Assembly: GCA_017562135.1 (NCBI GenBank)
Contig: QEYB01000921.1
Span: 868,001-932,000 of the forward strand
Source: Dipylidium caninum
Taxonomy: Eukaryota > Platyhelminthes > Cestoda > Cyclophyllidea > Dipylidiidae
Reading direction: 5' to 3'
Length of the DNA: 64,000 nt
The translations under genes and the position numbers were made by a program. This document shows positions 1 to 12,742 of the stretch, in pieces. The notes below the pieces were generated by a model, which saw only the letters and a list, made by a program, of their open reading frames with translations, had not been told where the DNA came from and did no database searches. The first letter of the stretch is position 1, and each line of letters opens with the position of its first letter.

Positions 1-298
1 CCGTGTGCCGGCCGAGTGTGGAACACGGGGCTGGAGACCGAGCGGGCGAAGCGCAGTTGGCGGGATGAGCATCGACTTCCCGACCGCTGGGGAGTCACAC
101 ACCCTTTTGTTCAACAAACTCTTTGTTTCTTTGTGTAATTCAAGTTGTCGTAAAATTTGGAGAAACATGCCCGTGTTCACGCGCACTCAGCGCTAAACTG
201 CTTTTATTGGGTGGAGGTCAATTAAAAGCGCAGGGGAACAAACGTTTCCACCGAACAGGGCCCGGGCAATGCGACAAAAGTACGAAGGCACCAACTCC

Positions 299-363
299 GC
301 TTCTCCCCCTCCTTCTCCTCCTTCTCCTTTTCCTTCTTCCTCTTCTACTTCCTTCTTCCTCTT
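299..363. repeat. polypyrimidine/polypurine tract
   Basis: An almost pure C/T tract of about 65 bases made of imperfect CTTCTC and CTTCCT units. It lies directly after the stop codon of the minus-strand ORF at 364-1071, so it would be a purine-rich 3' flank if that ORF is a gene. Bases 1-298 show nothing recognisable. Confidence 0.8.
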
Positions 364-1071
364 CTAGCCAAAGTCCCCGTTGAAGTACTTCTTAAGTAGA
401 TGTTCTGTCTCCACCACCTCCTTCACGATAATCTTTTCCAGCTGCAGACGTCTGCGTTTGCGCTCAACGCCTGAAATTCTGTGGTAGGCATAGTCGTAGC
501 GTCCCTTCTCCGCCTGCCTCCCCGTAACTTCGACGATGATCGGATGCTCCTCGTGGCTATTCACGAGACCACAAGTGCCACAAAACCTCACGAGATGTGA
601 ATTAACGTCCACTTCGTCCATGTTGGACTCCACATCGACGCACCTTCGATACGAGTTCACTCGCCTTCTCCACTGCTCCTCGATTGGCACCTTTTCCGAT
701 CTGGGCGCCACATAGGGTAAATCGGTCTTTTCTCCTCCGCTTATCTCATTCTTAGCCGGTCTCTCGGTCACATTTACTTTAGGGATGCCTGGTTTGGATG
801 AGACGGACGACAACCGTGCGAGAATAGAAAGAGGCGCCGTTTTTTGAGACAGACAACCGCAGTTTTCCGCCACTTCGGGACCATCGATTTCCACGGGAGG
901 TTTGAACCTCGTGTTGGCAGGCGAGCGACTCAGCGTGCCCAACGGAAGTCGTCGACCGACGCAATGTGGACACTTGCGCCATACACACCACGACATTTTG
1001 TCCCAAGCCCAGCATAACTGTAGTAGAACAAGCCGAGGGCCATTAAAAAGGCGGCGCAGACATGTCTGCAT
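364..1071 (-). CDS. hypothetical protein, 235 codons, possible small gene
   Basis: Open reading frame of 235 codons with no recognised family. The C-terminal half looks coding: it is strongly charged and ends in a basic, helix-like stretch (KRRRLQLEKIIVKEVVETEH). Two CxxC pairs are visible, KCPHC near residue 35 and FCGTCG near residue 165, the second followed by HEEH, so a small zinc-binding fold is conceivable. The stretch before FCGTCG loosely recalls mitochondrial ribosomal protein bL32m (APRSEK, then WRRR, then CxxC), but the second CxxC of that family is absent, so I do not name it. The N-terminal half may be chance sequence or intron. An ORF of this length could arise by chance in 64 kb of GC-rich DNA. 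No promoter, upstream exon or polyadenylation signal is evident. Confidence 0.3.
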   Translation of the reverse strand: MQTCLRRLFNGPRLVLLQLCWAWDKMSWCVWRKCPHCVGRRLPLGTLSRSPANTRFKPPVEIDGPEVAENCGCLSQKTAPLSILARLSSVSSKPGIPKVNVTERPAKNEISGGEKTDLPYVAPRSEKVPIEEQWRRRVNSYRRCVDVESNMDEVDVNSHLVRFCGTCGLVNSHEEHPIIVEVTGRQAEKGRYDYAYHRISGVERKRRRLQLEKIIVKEVVETEHLLKKYFNGDFG

Positions 1072-3409
1072 TTCCTGATTATATGCTCCAATTGGCCTGA
1101 GTTAGACATTCTGTCAGCCGCCTTCACCGAAAGAGATTTGACTTCCTCATCCTGTCGGCTCTGGTTAATGGGACTTTTTTAGTAATTCCACTGTTGGCGC
1201 ACCTCTGTCCAAATCCACGGAAGATGCGGAGGCGGAGGCGACGGATGGGCAGATGCAGATGGAGAGGGAGGAGGAGAAGGAACATTTCTGGAAGATAAAC
1301 AGGCGCCTCTTCGAATGGAATTCGCACTCCGCATTCGAATGGACTGGCTGTAGTTTGGGCGATGTACCGCGTGTCTGAGCGCCCTTCAACAAAAAATTCT
1401 CCTCACCTGCGGTGAACACGCTACGGGCGGCAGTTGGAACGTCACAACGTCGCCCTCGTACCATCGCTGCACCGGCGGGGACCCCAGGCCGCCCTGGGAA
1501 GCGTCCGAAGTCGCAATTCGAGCTACCATGCCGTTGTGCCCTCGAAATGGGAAAAAGTCACATGTGTACCGAATTCTTCAGCTTTTGCCATAGCCTGGGA
1601 CATCTCTTTCCATCGCAATGGGAGGTTAATGACGAATCTTGTAAATATCATTACTTTGGCGCAAAAAATCGACGCATTTCGGTCATTAACTTGACAAATC
1701 TCTATCATTAGGGTAGAAGTGGTGTGTGAAGACGAATCAGCAGCCTAAAATTGGGCAAATTTAACTGCCAGGGGAGGAGTTTCTCAAACCCCTGCCTCAA
1801 CGCCTTCCTTCGAAGGTCTCACAACTGCCGATCGGAGTGGAACGCGACTGCACCGCCCTCTTCGTCGTCGGCGAAAGGTATCGCGCCGGAATCCCTCTTG
1901 AGGACTCCTTTCTTTCCGCGGCTACGGCAAGGCGGTCATTTCGCACATCCTTTTCCCATCGCCTGACCGAATAAAGCTTTAGTTCCACTTTAGAGACTCC
2001 CTCTTTTGCACTGCGATGCGTCCGTGGCAGGTGTAACCTCCACATCTGCCATCCTCTTTGGAATGTGAGACTCGGGAAAGTCCAGTGAAAGCATCAAATC
2101 CCCGGGCGGCAGCATTAATTATCCGCCTAATAGTTTCATCAGCGTACTTTTGTGATTGTTAACATCTCCGGTGGAGCAGGCATCGCGTCGTGAGTATCAA
2201 AGGAGGCGAGGAGGCTAGGCGGTTGCGAAGTACAGGTGTGGATCTCTTTGGCTGAACGGAATGGAGCAGAACTGAGTCCGCGTGAGTGTATTCGAGAGAA
2301 GGACACAGGTTAAAGGCCTCGCATGTGTTCGCTAAGCTACACCTTCCCTTAAAGTGACAAACACGCTCGAGAGCCTTCAGTTTAGGCTGAAATTTCGCTT
2401 TAGGTGAGTGCGAACGCCCCCGAAAATCCACTGGAGGAACCCGTAAATGGCATTCGGTGTATTAGGAGAGGCAGAATGCTGGAGACCGAGGTAGTATTCC
2501 ATTGAAGAGAGAGCCGAAGAAGGTCTGAAGAGACACGGAGATCGGGAGGACTCCAATTCCTTTCTTATGTCAGTCGACAGTGTCTCTACTCTTATTAGTT
2601 TTTCACCGAGTCACGACCGACCATGTGGTAGAAGTGAAGTTAATATTGTAAATGGTGTCACCGTTTCATGGGCGCCAGATCAGGCTCTGAGGCTCCTGAC
2701 TACGGTTTTCTCTAGACGTCTACCTCTGCCGAAGCAGGGCCCCAAAGAAAACGGGCGACGGGAGTGTTGGCAAAGGACATCCTTCGCCCCTCCGGTGAGG
2801 GGAACCATGTTGGAGTTGGTAATTATAAGGCGGGGAACAGCGGAGTCTAATCGTCAATGGCATGGAAAATCTCCGTTTTGGAAAAGTTTATCCATTCCCC
2901 AAGCGCCCGAGACGTTCACACTGTCGTGGAGGCTCCGGATTCAAGTAAAGACGCGTTACACCGTCGTGGCTTCCAGACCTTAAGGTTGGCAAGGGAGTCC
3001 CACGACATCGAATTCGGTTGCCTTCGTCCCCTCGGCGCCCTTTGCGCTGCCACAGCAGCGTGCAGCTTCAAGTCATGCAACAGTCAAGATCACTACTGTA
3101 CGCACAAAAAGTCCCGAGAAACAGCCAGTCACGAGGCAATTTATCGTGTCTATTCTGGGCCCCAAATAGGCCCAGTGTTTAATGAGATGAACAAGGCCTG
3201 CTTTTTTCCATGCCAAGAAGCCAGAAAACACGAAGAAGTTTGAAAGAGGCGAATATTTTCTACTGTCTGAAGCCTAAATACAATCTGGGGGTTTTAGGTC
3301 CAGGGAAAAGGAGGCATGACTGGGTAGACGGTGCCTTGCCGACACGAACAGTTAAGGATCGTGGGGATTGTGGTACTCAGTGGCTGTGCTACTGTCGTCG
3401 GTCTCCAGT

Positions 3410-3910
3410 GTGCCACCGTGGCCTATCTCTGCTCAAAAGCACCAGCGGTACCAGTCACAAGGAAGACACTTCATTCCATTTAAGGCCGACGGAACTTTCA
3501 CCGGGGTCTCTTTCCGCCAGTAAGACAGTGTCAACCGAATTGAGTCGCCCGAGATAGACGCGAGCACTCTGCCGGCCAACGGAAGTGACCGACTGTCTTC
3601 CCTTTGAGTTCGGACAACCGCCCCGCCCCGTTGCTGGACTCGATCATTGCAGTCAGCCTACTTTTTTGAGTGCCTCTGGCATGTCTCTACTCAGAAATAC
3701 CACCGGTAGCGGTCAAGAGAAAGGCAATTCATTCTACTTCAGGCCGACGGGCCGTTTAGGGTGAGGCCTCTTTCCGCTATTAAGGCAGTCTAAATGAAAC
3801 TAAGTCGTCCACACGTCGTGAGAAGTGGTCCGGAATAGACAGGAGTCCCTACACCGCCAACGGAGACAGCCGACCGCCTTCTGTTTCACCTCCGTGATGG
3901 TTTCGAACAT
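3410..3910. repeat. two diverged tandem copies of a ~250 bp unit
   Basis: Copy 1 runs from about 3410 to 3660 and copy 2 from about 3665 to 3910. Matching landmarks appear in the same order in both: a 'TCTCT(G/A)CTCA' block, an 'ACCA(C/G)CGGTA' block, 'TTCATTC', 'AGGCCGACGG', 'CTCTTTCCGC' followed by a 'TAAG(A/G)CAGT' block, 'ATAGAC', then 'GCCAACGGA' and 'GACCG' or 'CGACCG' before a 'TCTTCC' or 'CTTCTG' stretch. By eye, identity is moderate with small indels, so this is an old local duplication. No ORF is conserved between the copies. Confidence 0.65.
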
Positions 3911-6900
3911 TGCCTCGTAGACGCATGTGCCGTAGTTCCATCCATGCATTCCGCTTCCTATTGTGCGTCGAGGCTCCTCACATCCACAAGTGCGCCTTCA
4001 CTTGATTTTAACTAGGCGGGAAGAAGGCGGCTGTTCCACGCCCCCGGGTAAGTTTGGTGCCCCCGGAGCTCAGTAAACTTTCCCCCTCACCCGGAAGTCG
4101 TGAAGTTTCGACCCACGCAAAGCGCTTTTCAGTCTGTCAGCTGGTTCTGTGGACACCTCGAGAGAGCGAAACACGAGGTGGGACGAGGAAAGGCCCAATT
4201 TTTTCGGTGTTGGAGTAAATCCATCTAAAATGGCCCCCCGGGTGAAAAGAATGGCGTATGCGTAAATACCATCCATAAACTCTTGCCTGAAGGTCACACA
4301 CTTTTAAATTCCTCCTCTGCCAAGTGGGAGGCCGACTTCAGGTAGGCTGAAGTTACTACTCACATCTGGCCGCCTTTTCACCACAAAATCAACTAGATAT
4401 CGTGGTCGTGTCTCCATTCATCTCGTCCGCCTCGGCGACAGCTTGAATGTGCTGGCAGGCGGTGATTTCTGACACCTTCTCCGCAACGTTTATATGGTTT
4501 TGGGAAGGTTAGATGTTTCCTAATGGTATTTGTAATTCCGCCTTCGAAAATACCAGGAAAGAAAGGTCATGCTAGCATTGTTTGTGGGGGGGATGGGAGG
4601 GGAGGTTCCACGAGGGAGAAAATTAATGATACTAAGAGCTTCGCCTTTGCCTGCTCCTCCGCCCCACGCGCCCTCGCTCCACCCGCACATGGCGATATCA
4701 TCAAATGATGAGGGAGGTCAGGCAACCCGCCGGACAATATTTTTCTTTATGTCGATCAAAGCAGCCGTCTACACATCCTCCACAAATGGGTCGCCCCCTC
4801 CTCCCTCCTTCCGCCTCTCTTCCTCCCTCTTCCCAGCCCCCCCCGCACCGCCCGCACCGCCAATCATAAATGCGTAGGCCGAGGCCTCGGAGCAGGTGGA
4901 GGACGCGGGATGATTTGGTGGAGGCGGAGGATGCCGACGAAGCTAGTCGCCGTAGTCCACCTCACTCGTGCACAAAATTGCATAAGACTTAATTCTGACA
5001 GGACTTACAAGTGCTGAGAGCACCCGAAAGAACACGCAAGGCTGTGGGCGAGAGACAGCCGATTGTCCCGTCTTGGCGCACGGTGGCTATCGCCGCCGAG
5101 GCCGTGATGATTTGGGCGGACAAATGTTAGTTTACATCACAATTTAGTATTGACTGCACTAAAAGTGATATTGAAGAAGCCCTGGGGGAAGAAATTCACA
5201 AATTCGTCTGCGGCGGTCGAATGCCCCCACAGGAATTACAGTGAATTGCCAAACATTGGCCCAGGAGAATGCGCTAAACCGGTCACCGGGCGAGAGGATG
5301 CGGTTGTCCGGGTGTCAGTTAGTTGGACGATCTCCGACCACGTGATGTGGAGCACGAAGAGAGCTTCCTCCGCCTAGAGGGCAGTTCCTCAGGCAGGCAA
5401 GAAGGTTTGCCACCCGACTTTCTGCTCGTGAGACATTGTTGCTTGCAGCGAGTCCTCGGCCACAACGGACTTGGGGACATAATCAGGTGTGCCACGCAAT
5501 TTCGATATGTACTGAAGTCCAGCGGGAGACCTTCTGGAACTGGCGCAGTCCCGTGGTTGTGTTGATCCTCCTAATTTACTTAAGGCCTGCATCAGGCTTC
5601 CAACAACACGGTTTTCCTACCATGCACAGATTAATCTGCCAACTCAGAACCTCATTGAAATTTGTTCAGAGAAAGAAATGCTAGTGGTCACCCTCTGTCC
5701 TCTGTCTACTCAGCTCAATCCATCTTCTCCGAATGTACAAGGGAGCAGAGAACTCCAGGAGTCCGGAGGCCTCAGCGAGGCTGCGCTGTTGCGTGGATGC
5801 TTTTCTTACCTGACCACCAATTTCAACGTGCTCGGTTGGGCATCCTCGACGGCCACCGAGTACCTACCGAGATGTCATTGAGAGTAATGCTGGCCTCTGC
5901 CAGCCTCCCTACTACCCTTTCTTTCTCCTTTTTCGTAGAAATGGAGGAAATACAGGCGCAATCGCATCGAATGAGGTATTTAATCTGTACCGAAAGCCGG
6001 TTTGTAGAGTGCAAGTCAAACTTACGCTGTTTTTTTTTAATAACGAAGCACGTAATGTTGTTTGAACGAGGAGTGTCGCTTCTGAAAGTAGTCGGCGTTC
6101 GGTGCACGCAACTTTCGCCATGGAAAGAGAGGAGGAGGGAGCGGCAGAGTGAGCGCGTTCACCGAAAACGGGATTGGCTGAGACGAGGAACATCTCCTCG
6201 ACAATTAACCTCGCATTGTCTAAAATTCAAACTAACACTGCCGATCCCATCTTTACACTGTCCATTGTGCGGGCTGCGTGGCGTCCCAAAGCTTCCAGAC
6301 CATTAACACCTCCATTACCGGGCTTTTACGACTCCGTGCATTTAAGGTGATGTCCCGAACTGGCGCTCGATAAGAAAGTACCGCCAAATGTCCGTGGTCA
6401 TGTCCTCGAAGTCCCCGCCAAAAGGGCGGACGTGAGACGAGAGGCGCCGCGGACAACTCTTCTCCGCCAGCCTCCTCTCCTTCCATCCGTAAGGCGCAGT
6501 TGTTGGTTGTTGATACCACAAACTTGGCCTCCTCACACGCCTGACTCTTGGCCAACTTGGCGCGGATTCTTGTGCAGTCGCTCGCAGTTCGACGCCTCAT
6601 TCCGCCCAGTGCCCTTTCGTTACACTCTCGTACACACACACAAACACATGTATGCATTATGCATCCAAGCTTTTCCCGCCAGGCGGTAGGAGTAAAGGCG
6701 AGGAGACGCGAGGCGGCTGTTTGGACGGAAGCAGGCAGTGGGACACGCAAAATCCCTGGCCAGATCCTTTCAGAAGGCAGGTACCGGAGGGGCCGCGGAC
6801 ACCTCACATCCCTAGACGTCGCCGTCCAGCGTATGAATCATCGGACATCCTGAAAAAGTGGTTAATTCTGGGAAAGACCGTCTCATTTGGCGGTCGGTTG

Positions 6901-7497
6901 CTGATGGCAGCCGACCTGGGGCCGATTTCCTCTTTTCACAGTGTAAATAGGATGTTGTGCAGCCTCCTCGCCACGGTGCCCTCTTAAGCGGGTTCATTTC
7001 CTCTGTGTTCAGGCGAGAAGATTAACTTTATTGTGAAACGCAATCTGCCGACTTGGCGAGGCCATCAAACGAGGTGTTATGTGTGACCGATGAAGGCAAT
7101 CTACTGCTGCGGAACGGCCAGATGTTGGGGCTATGAATGCCATCACAGGGGTTATGTCGCGGCGATATTCGCGATTTTGGCGCTCGATCAGGTGCGCCAC
7201 AACCCGCACTCAGGTTTCGCCAAATGGAGGGCCTCCCAAGCACCCGAGTTTCGTCCTCCGTCTCGGTCAGTCCGTCACTTGGCTGGAGGCAGGCGATGCA
7301 CATTCCCTAAATAGCCTTTCGGTTATGTTGTTGAGTTGGCCGAACGCAGCGGATGAGTAGCGCTTGACACGAGAGGTGGGGCAGATTGACCGAATGGGGC
7401 GGGTGTCCAACAACATCCGACTGTCATCAGCCCAGCGCAAGACAATTCTGCTTGTTCCTTACCTTTTCTGGCTCGTGGGTTGTCAGGTAGAAAAGAA

Positions 7498-7525
7498 CCC
7501 TCATGGTCGGACCCTCATGGTCGGA
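7498..7525. repeat. perfect 14 bp tandem duplication
   Basis: The unit CCTCATGGTCGGAC is present twice in direct succession without mismatch. It lies in noncoding sequence and looks like a recent slippage or microduplication. Confidence 0.8.
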
Positions 7526-8458
7526 CATTCCGTGCGATAGCTGAGTGATTGTTAGTTTTGTGAACTTGCAAAAGCCTTCCCCAAACCCGCCCTGGTCACT
7601 ACGGACTCCGGTCTTCCACCTTGTCGCCCCATCCAGCCGCCCTCCAGTTTTTCGGCAGGTCATCGACCTAACGAATGAACACTTTGCTCGCCTTGGAATG
7701 TCGTTAATCTATGCACCCATGTACCCCCGCGTGGGGCCAACTCTCCCGTCGTCCGACCTGGGAAAGGAAGGCATTTTAAAATTCCGTGGACATTTGTACC
7801 AACTACGAGGGTACTTCGGTTCACACTGCTCCTCTGGTCTGTGCTGCGGCACCATTCGTGATTCCTCGCCTTTGGACTCGCGGTGCCAAGTTGTGCCACC
7901 AACACGCCTGGATCAATGAGTCCCCCGACGCTCCATTTCGTCTGGAGAACGCATTCCTCAGCAAGATATGTTTTCTCTCGCGGTGAACCATTATCGTTGA
8001 CTGGTCCACCTCGAAGACAACTTCGTAAACCCTGACAGGCGAGGTGACGTAGGCCCGTGGGGCCGTGCCACGGGCGGTGGACGGTGGGCGGGGTAGTCGC
8101 TCATTCATCGGCGGAGCGGCCGCCCCCTACTTGTGGCGAGAAGGGAGTCGAATAACAGACGGGCAGCTCAAAAACAACTCGGATGGAAGAAAGAAGTTTT
8201 ATGCTAGGTCCAAATGGGGTAAGAAACCACTGCAAAGATTAGCTCATTGTTTGGTATTTTCGTGTGCCTATGAGTTCCGAGGATCTCGTTTGCCTTTGCT
8301 GCTACTGGGCGCCCTCAGAAAATTACAATTCCTCCGCCGTCTCGATTCTGTCTCAAATAGGCGCGTCGTGGGACGTTAGGTCGGTCTCAGTTAAGCACTT
8401 GGACAGGCGGGAGAGAGAGCGGGAGACGGAAGCGAGGAACTTCGGTGTCCCCTACTCG

Positions 8459-8475
8459 GTGTGTGTGTGTGTGTG
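8459..8475. repeat. (GT)8 microsatellite
   Basis: Uninterrupted GT dinucleotide run followed by GAGTGGGTGAGG. Noncoding. Confidence 0.95.
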
Positions 8476-8952
8476 AGTGGGTGAGGAAAGCAGCCTTCTG
8501 GAGGTTTTAACTGCCCATTTCTTAACGCCTTCAAGGCTACAAAGAAAGCGAAGCACCGATGGTAGGCCGGTGGGAGGAATATGCAGGTGGTTCTCCATCG
8601 AAGCAGCTAGAGACACCGGCACGAAGCAATGGATTTGGGACTTTCTCCCTGATCTCCAATTTTGACAGTTCTTCAGCTCAAGCTGACCACATCGTTCATG
8701 TGGTTCCCTTATTCGCTAGTTTCCAACTCTTTTTACAACAAAACGAGGAAAAATTGCGTCCAAGAACACATGAACTCTTAAGAGGTTGGATGCCCTACCT
8801 TGCCATCGCACAGAAGAGTGGACTCAGGCTCTACTTGCGCCTAGTTTAACCGCCTCTCATGTTCCTAAACATCCGTGTGGCACTTGACCGATGCTCGAGG
8901 AAGCATGACAATCGGGCAGTTGTCTCTTTGAGGAGATAACCAAGAGGCGCCA

Positions 8953-8972
8953 GTGTGTGTGTGTGTGTGTGT
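8953..8972. repeat. (GT)10 microsatellite
   Basis: Uninterrupted GT run of ten units, the second GT tract within 500 bp. Confidence 0.95.
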
Positions 8973-10824
8973 AACTAATTGGCAAAAACTGTTTTTGTCT
9001 GATGCTATTTCAGACGGTAGCACCGGCGCCACAGTCCATCACTGGCAGAAGCATTGTTGCTTCAGTCGTCAGCAGAGTCGTCGACATCAGGAAAGCTTAG
9101 CGAATGAGAAGAGAAGTAATGCAGGATGTCGCAAACAGCGGAGTTATTGTGGCAGGCGCATTGAAACAATGTCACCTTGTGGAGTGCGCACTCTGAATAG
9201 AGCTGTCCATTTTTGAATTTTATTCAGGCAATTTTGTGGGTTACCGCCCCTCAATACCCATCAGCGCTAAGTGTTTACGACTGTCCGCTACTCTCCCCGC
9301 CCTCCTCTCCTCTCCTCTCCAGTGCCCATTCCCAGGCCCTCTCCCGTCCATGTCCTTCTCCAGCCCCGCCTCCGCCTTCACCTTCTCCTTCTTCGCTCCT
9401 GCAACCATTGGCTCGCCACAGCTTAAGGCTTAAAAGTCATGCCTACCAAGATTCAAAATTCTTTTGCAGAAGCGCCTTCCGATTAGATTGACTCATTAGG
9501 AAGAGGAAGCCACCGCGCGTCAATGCCGAACTTAGCCTCTGGACGAGCCTTCAGCCCCGGCGGCGAACGCCACGCTACCGGTTTTCGCAGTCTATGAGGC
9601 AGCGGTGGCACCATCACTCGAGGCGACGGAGGAGACGTGGCCGCAGACAACCACTAAAAGCACTCGTTCGGGGCAGACGAGGTCAGCAAACAGCTTTTGA
9701 AGCAACAAGAAAATTACCCCTGTTGATCTTTAATTACTTGTCAAGGGAAAGACCGTGTTTTACAGCTCGACAATGGTTAAGGTCATTTGATTAGAGTTTA
9801 AAATCTCTTCGCTCGCATTGACCGAAAGAGCCCAGAGGCCATCCATCGCCGTTTGGCGTCGGGACATCTCTTTGGCTCGGGAACTCGCCAGCCTAGGGAG
9901 AAGGAAAGACTGGCCGAATGGCAGCAAAGGTAGTTCCTCACGCGGGGACGTTTGAACGTCCTTCTTCTCCTCTCATCCTATTGAAGAGCACTCTACGGTG
10001 AGTGTTGATGGATCGTCTTTACCCAGACTATTTCTGTGAGAGCGGCGGAGGTGCAAAAGTCGCTCTCGCCGCACCTCCTGCCCGCCTTTTGCCACTTGAA
10101 TGGCGGCGTAGCACTGGCAGATACGTGGCGACGTGGACTCCAACCTCGGGGCAGCATTCAACGCCCCTACAGAACTCCAAAGGGTGAGCCACACAGTCCT
10201 CCTCCTCAGCCCAGTTGACTGAAGCGAGTTTCGGAAGAGGGCGAAGTATTTCAGAATAAAAAAAATCCTGAGTTTCGCTAGGGAATACAAGGGAGCAATA
10301 AAAGTGGGGAATTGAAATTTATGTTCTTTGCCTTTTGACAATCGTGGAATCGTATCGGACCATTAAACTGTGGCCATGAAGCTTTTATCCAAATTATCTT
10401 TGCATTTACTTCGAGTGGGGGATTGGTCGGCGCAACACGGCACACCAGTGGATTGGAGACCGCCTTAGTGAAAGGCACGGGACGGGTGAAGAACACCCGG
10501 CCAGCAGCGGCCGGCCGGTCGTTAAACGTCCGCCTCGGGGCTTGTCGCTGCGAAGTGGCCTGGGCGAGACGGAGGCCGCGGGGAAGCGACGCATGGCGGC
10601 ACGACCGGCGTCGACCATCTTCGGCAGACTGGAAGGCGGCAGAGTCAGTGGAGGAGGAGGAGGAGGAGATGAACGCGCTATTCACACAAAAAACTCTAAT
10701 CTCCTCAAATGTCGTAACACTTCAATTTAATTTGCCCTCGATCCACAGACTGCCCCGAGACAACTGCCAATTCGACTGTTAAGCAGGATGTTTGTTGCAA
10801 ATAGGAGTAAAAGGAGGCAGCGAC

Positions 10825-10844
10825 TTCTCTCTCTCTCTCTCTCT
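10825..10844. repeat. (CT)n microsatellite
   Basis: CT dinucleotide run of about ten units in noncoding sequence. Confidence 0.95.
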
Positions 10845-12000
10845 TCCCCGCCGAAACAATTATTTAAATCAAGTATGCCTGTTATGTTTCAATACTGAAG
10901 TTTATTTAATTCAGTTAAGAGGAGTTTCAGCCTGGCGGTAACAAAAGTCGTGGCTGGTATGCGAAAGCTAAAATGTGATAAGCAACAGCCATTGTGTCCG
11001 TTGGGGATTCGAGGTGCGATATTTATAAGAAAAAAGGGGATACGAAATGGGCAGATGGAAAAAAGCGGGTCGAAGGTAGCCAAAGGAATGAGATTTAAAC
11101 TTTGCGCCCGTTAACGATGAGTCGGGAATAGCATGGGCCCATCACGTCACCCCACCTGTCTCATGGCATTTCCGTCAAAGCCTTCTCACAGTATTTGACG
11201 CTATGAGAATGCGACGTTTCAACTGACATCCACGAACTTTCGCTTGTGACTCGGCTTTTCGCGTCGTGGAATCATTCATTCATCCCGAGTTGGCTCGCCG
11301 AGTGCGTGGACGGCACAGCCGCGGCGACTGTCTGCTCTGCGCAACAAGAAGGACACCCTCGAGACAGTTCCACCATTTAGCAATGGCCACGCGGTTACGG
11401 AGACAATCAAACCAGCGGGGAAGGCCGCCACACTGCCTTCACCATCACACCGATTAGTCCTGATGCAGTGGAGCCTTCTAAGTCCACGGCTTGAAGGAGG
11501 CGGTGCCATGCATACCGGAGGTGTCCACCGCAGGAGGTTGAGCAGGCGGTGATGACAAAAAAGTAAGCCACCTTGGAGAAAGTTCACCCTGTTAGGAATG
11601 CGGAATTTACTCTCTGTTCCGATATGAGACAAGGGGGGAGGGGGAGAAGGGGCGGGAGGAAATTGGTCCCTGGCATGCCCGCTGTCAGGGACCGTCAAGC
11701 AGTCATGGCAAGCAGTCAGGTCGGTGCATCCCACCTTCAATCGAGCGAAGACGGACTTGACAGGAGCGTCACCGAGGCGGGGGACGGGGAGCGGGGCGGG
11801 AGAGCGGAGCTCAGAGGAGAGGGGGGGGGGGAAAGGAGGCGTGAGAAGAGGGCGGATGGCTTCTGTCAGAGGAGTCATGGATTGCACTGCGTCTGGCGAA
11901 ACGAAAAAACCCAATAAAATACCCGACGCGCTCGATGCCATTGTAAATGTTAACAACTCTGGCGCCGACCCGAGCAGATTTATCTGCTGTGATGGAGTTT

Positions 12001-12001
<1 letters not shown>

Positions 12002-12033
<32 letters not shown>
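12002..12033. repeat. (AC)16 microsatellite
   Basis: Uninterrupted AC run of 16 units, the longest dinucleotide repeat in the window. It is responsible for the Val-Cys repeat in an otherwise long minus-strand ORF here, which is therefore not a credible gene. Confidence 0.97.
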
Positions 12034-12036
<3 letters not shown>

Positions 12037-12655
12037 TGAGAGAGGGCGAGGGAACGGGGAAACGAGGTAGGGAGCGAGAGATCAGTGCAAAATGCGCCTA
12101 CTCCGCCGAAAATAAAATTGCACCCACAATGGGGGTTGTGACTCTCTCGCAGTTTTGGCCTCAAAATGCACTTCTGCACGAAAGTGGCCATCTCAAGGCG
12201 AGGGTGAATTTGCGCAGTGAGGGTTGAACCAGGGGAGCCGAAGAATGAGACGAAGGACGTGAAACATGCTACGAAAGGAGGAGGAGGACATCAAACAATC
12301 GAAACTCGTTACACTTTGAGCAGTCATGTCGCCGCCACCGTCTCCTTTTCGCATGCATCGCCGAGGAAGCGCTGTCCGAGGCAGCATGGCTAGGCCAATT
12401 GGCCTCTTCTCACCGCCCGCGTAGGTAGCCAAATCCAACTTTTCAGGTCTCCAAATCAGGTTACCTGCCGGGGCGGTGCCCATTCTAGGGTGGAGATTTG
12501 GGCGTGGAGGCGGTGAATTACGAGGGCCCGCCTGATGGCATGTCTTTGTACGCCCACTGTCAATGTCAGGAATGCGGAATTTGGGCAGCGGAAGCCAGCG
12601 CCATTCACACTTCACACCTTTCGGCAGTGCCCCCTAACAACGAAGCTTTAGAGAT

Positions 12656-12742
12656 AGGCAAAATCAGGCGAGGCTGAGGAACAAGGCGAAGAAAGCTGGC
12701 AGGGGTGGCGGTAGCAAGGGCAAGAAGAGACACAGACGCTAG
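12656..12742 (+). pseudogene. orphan copy of the last 28 codons of DDX54
   Basis: Read on the plus strand, this stretch encodes RQNQARLRNKAKK, then a Gly-rich linker and KGKKRHRR followed by TAG. It matches the C-terminus of the intact helicase gene at 49122-49208. No helicase exon precedes it. Upstream similarity decays within a few codons (RRLKDR in the gene against RSFRDR here). It is a severed 3' end brought here with the inverted duplication and cannot make a helicase. Confidence 0.88.

Larger units (their letters stand above)
1072..12655. other. GC-rich noncoding region
   Basis: About 11.6 kb with no supportable gene. ORFs of up to about 250 codons occur on both strands, but they are low-complexity or arginine/serine/proline-rich, overlap each other, and match no family I recognise. 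What can be seen are GT/CA and CT microsatellites, short perfect tandem duplications, a diverged tandem repeat near 3.4-3.9 kb, and purine-rich tracts (for example 11618-11665 and a G-run near 11819-11831). Regulatory function is possible but nothing specific is visible. Confidence 0.6.

Noticed and set aside
6253..6807. 184-codon minus-strand ORF overlapping a 214-codon plus-strand ORF
   Set aside because: Mutually overlapping frames on both strands with microsatellite-derived Cys-Val runs. This is typical of stop-poor GC-rich DNA.
11276..12031. 251-codon minus-strand ORF
   Set aside because: Begins with a Val-Cys repeat from the AC microsatellite, is rich in Pro/Ser/Leu, and shows no domain.
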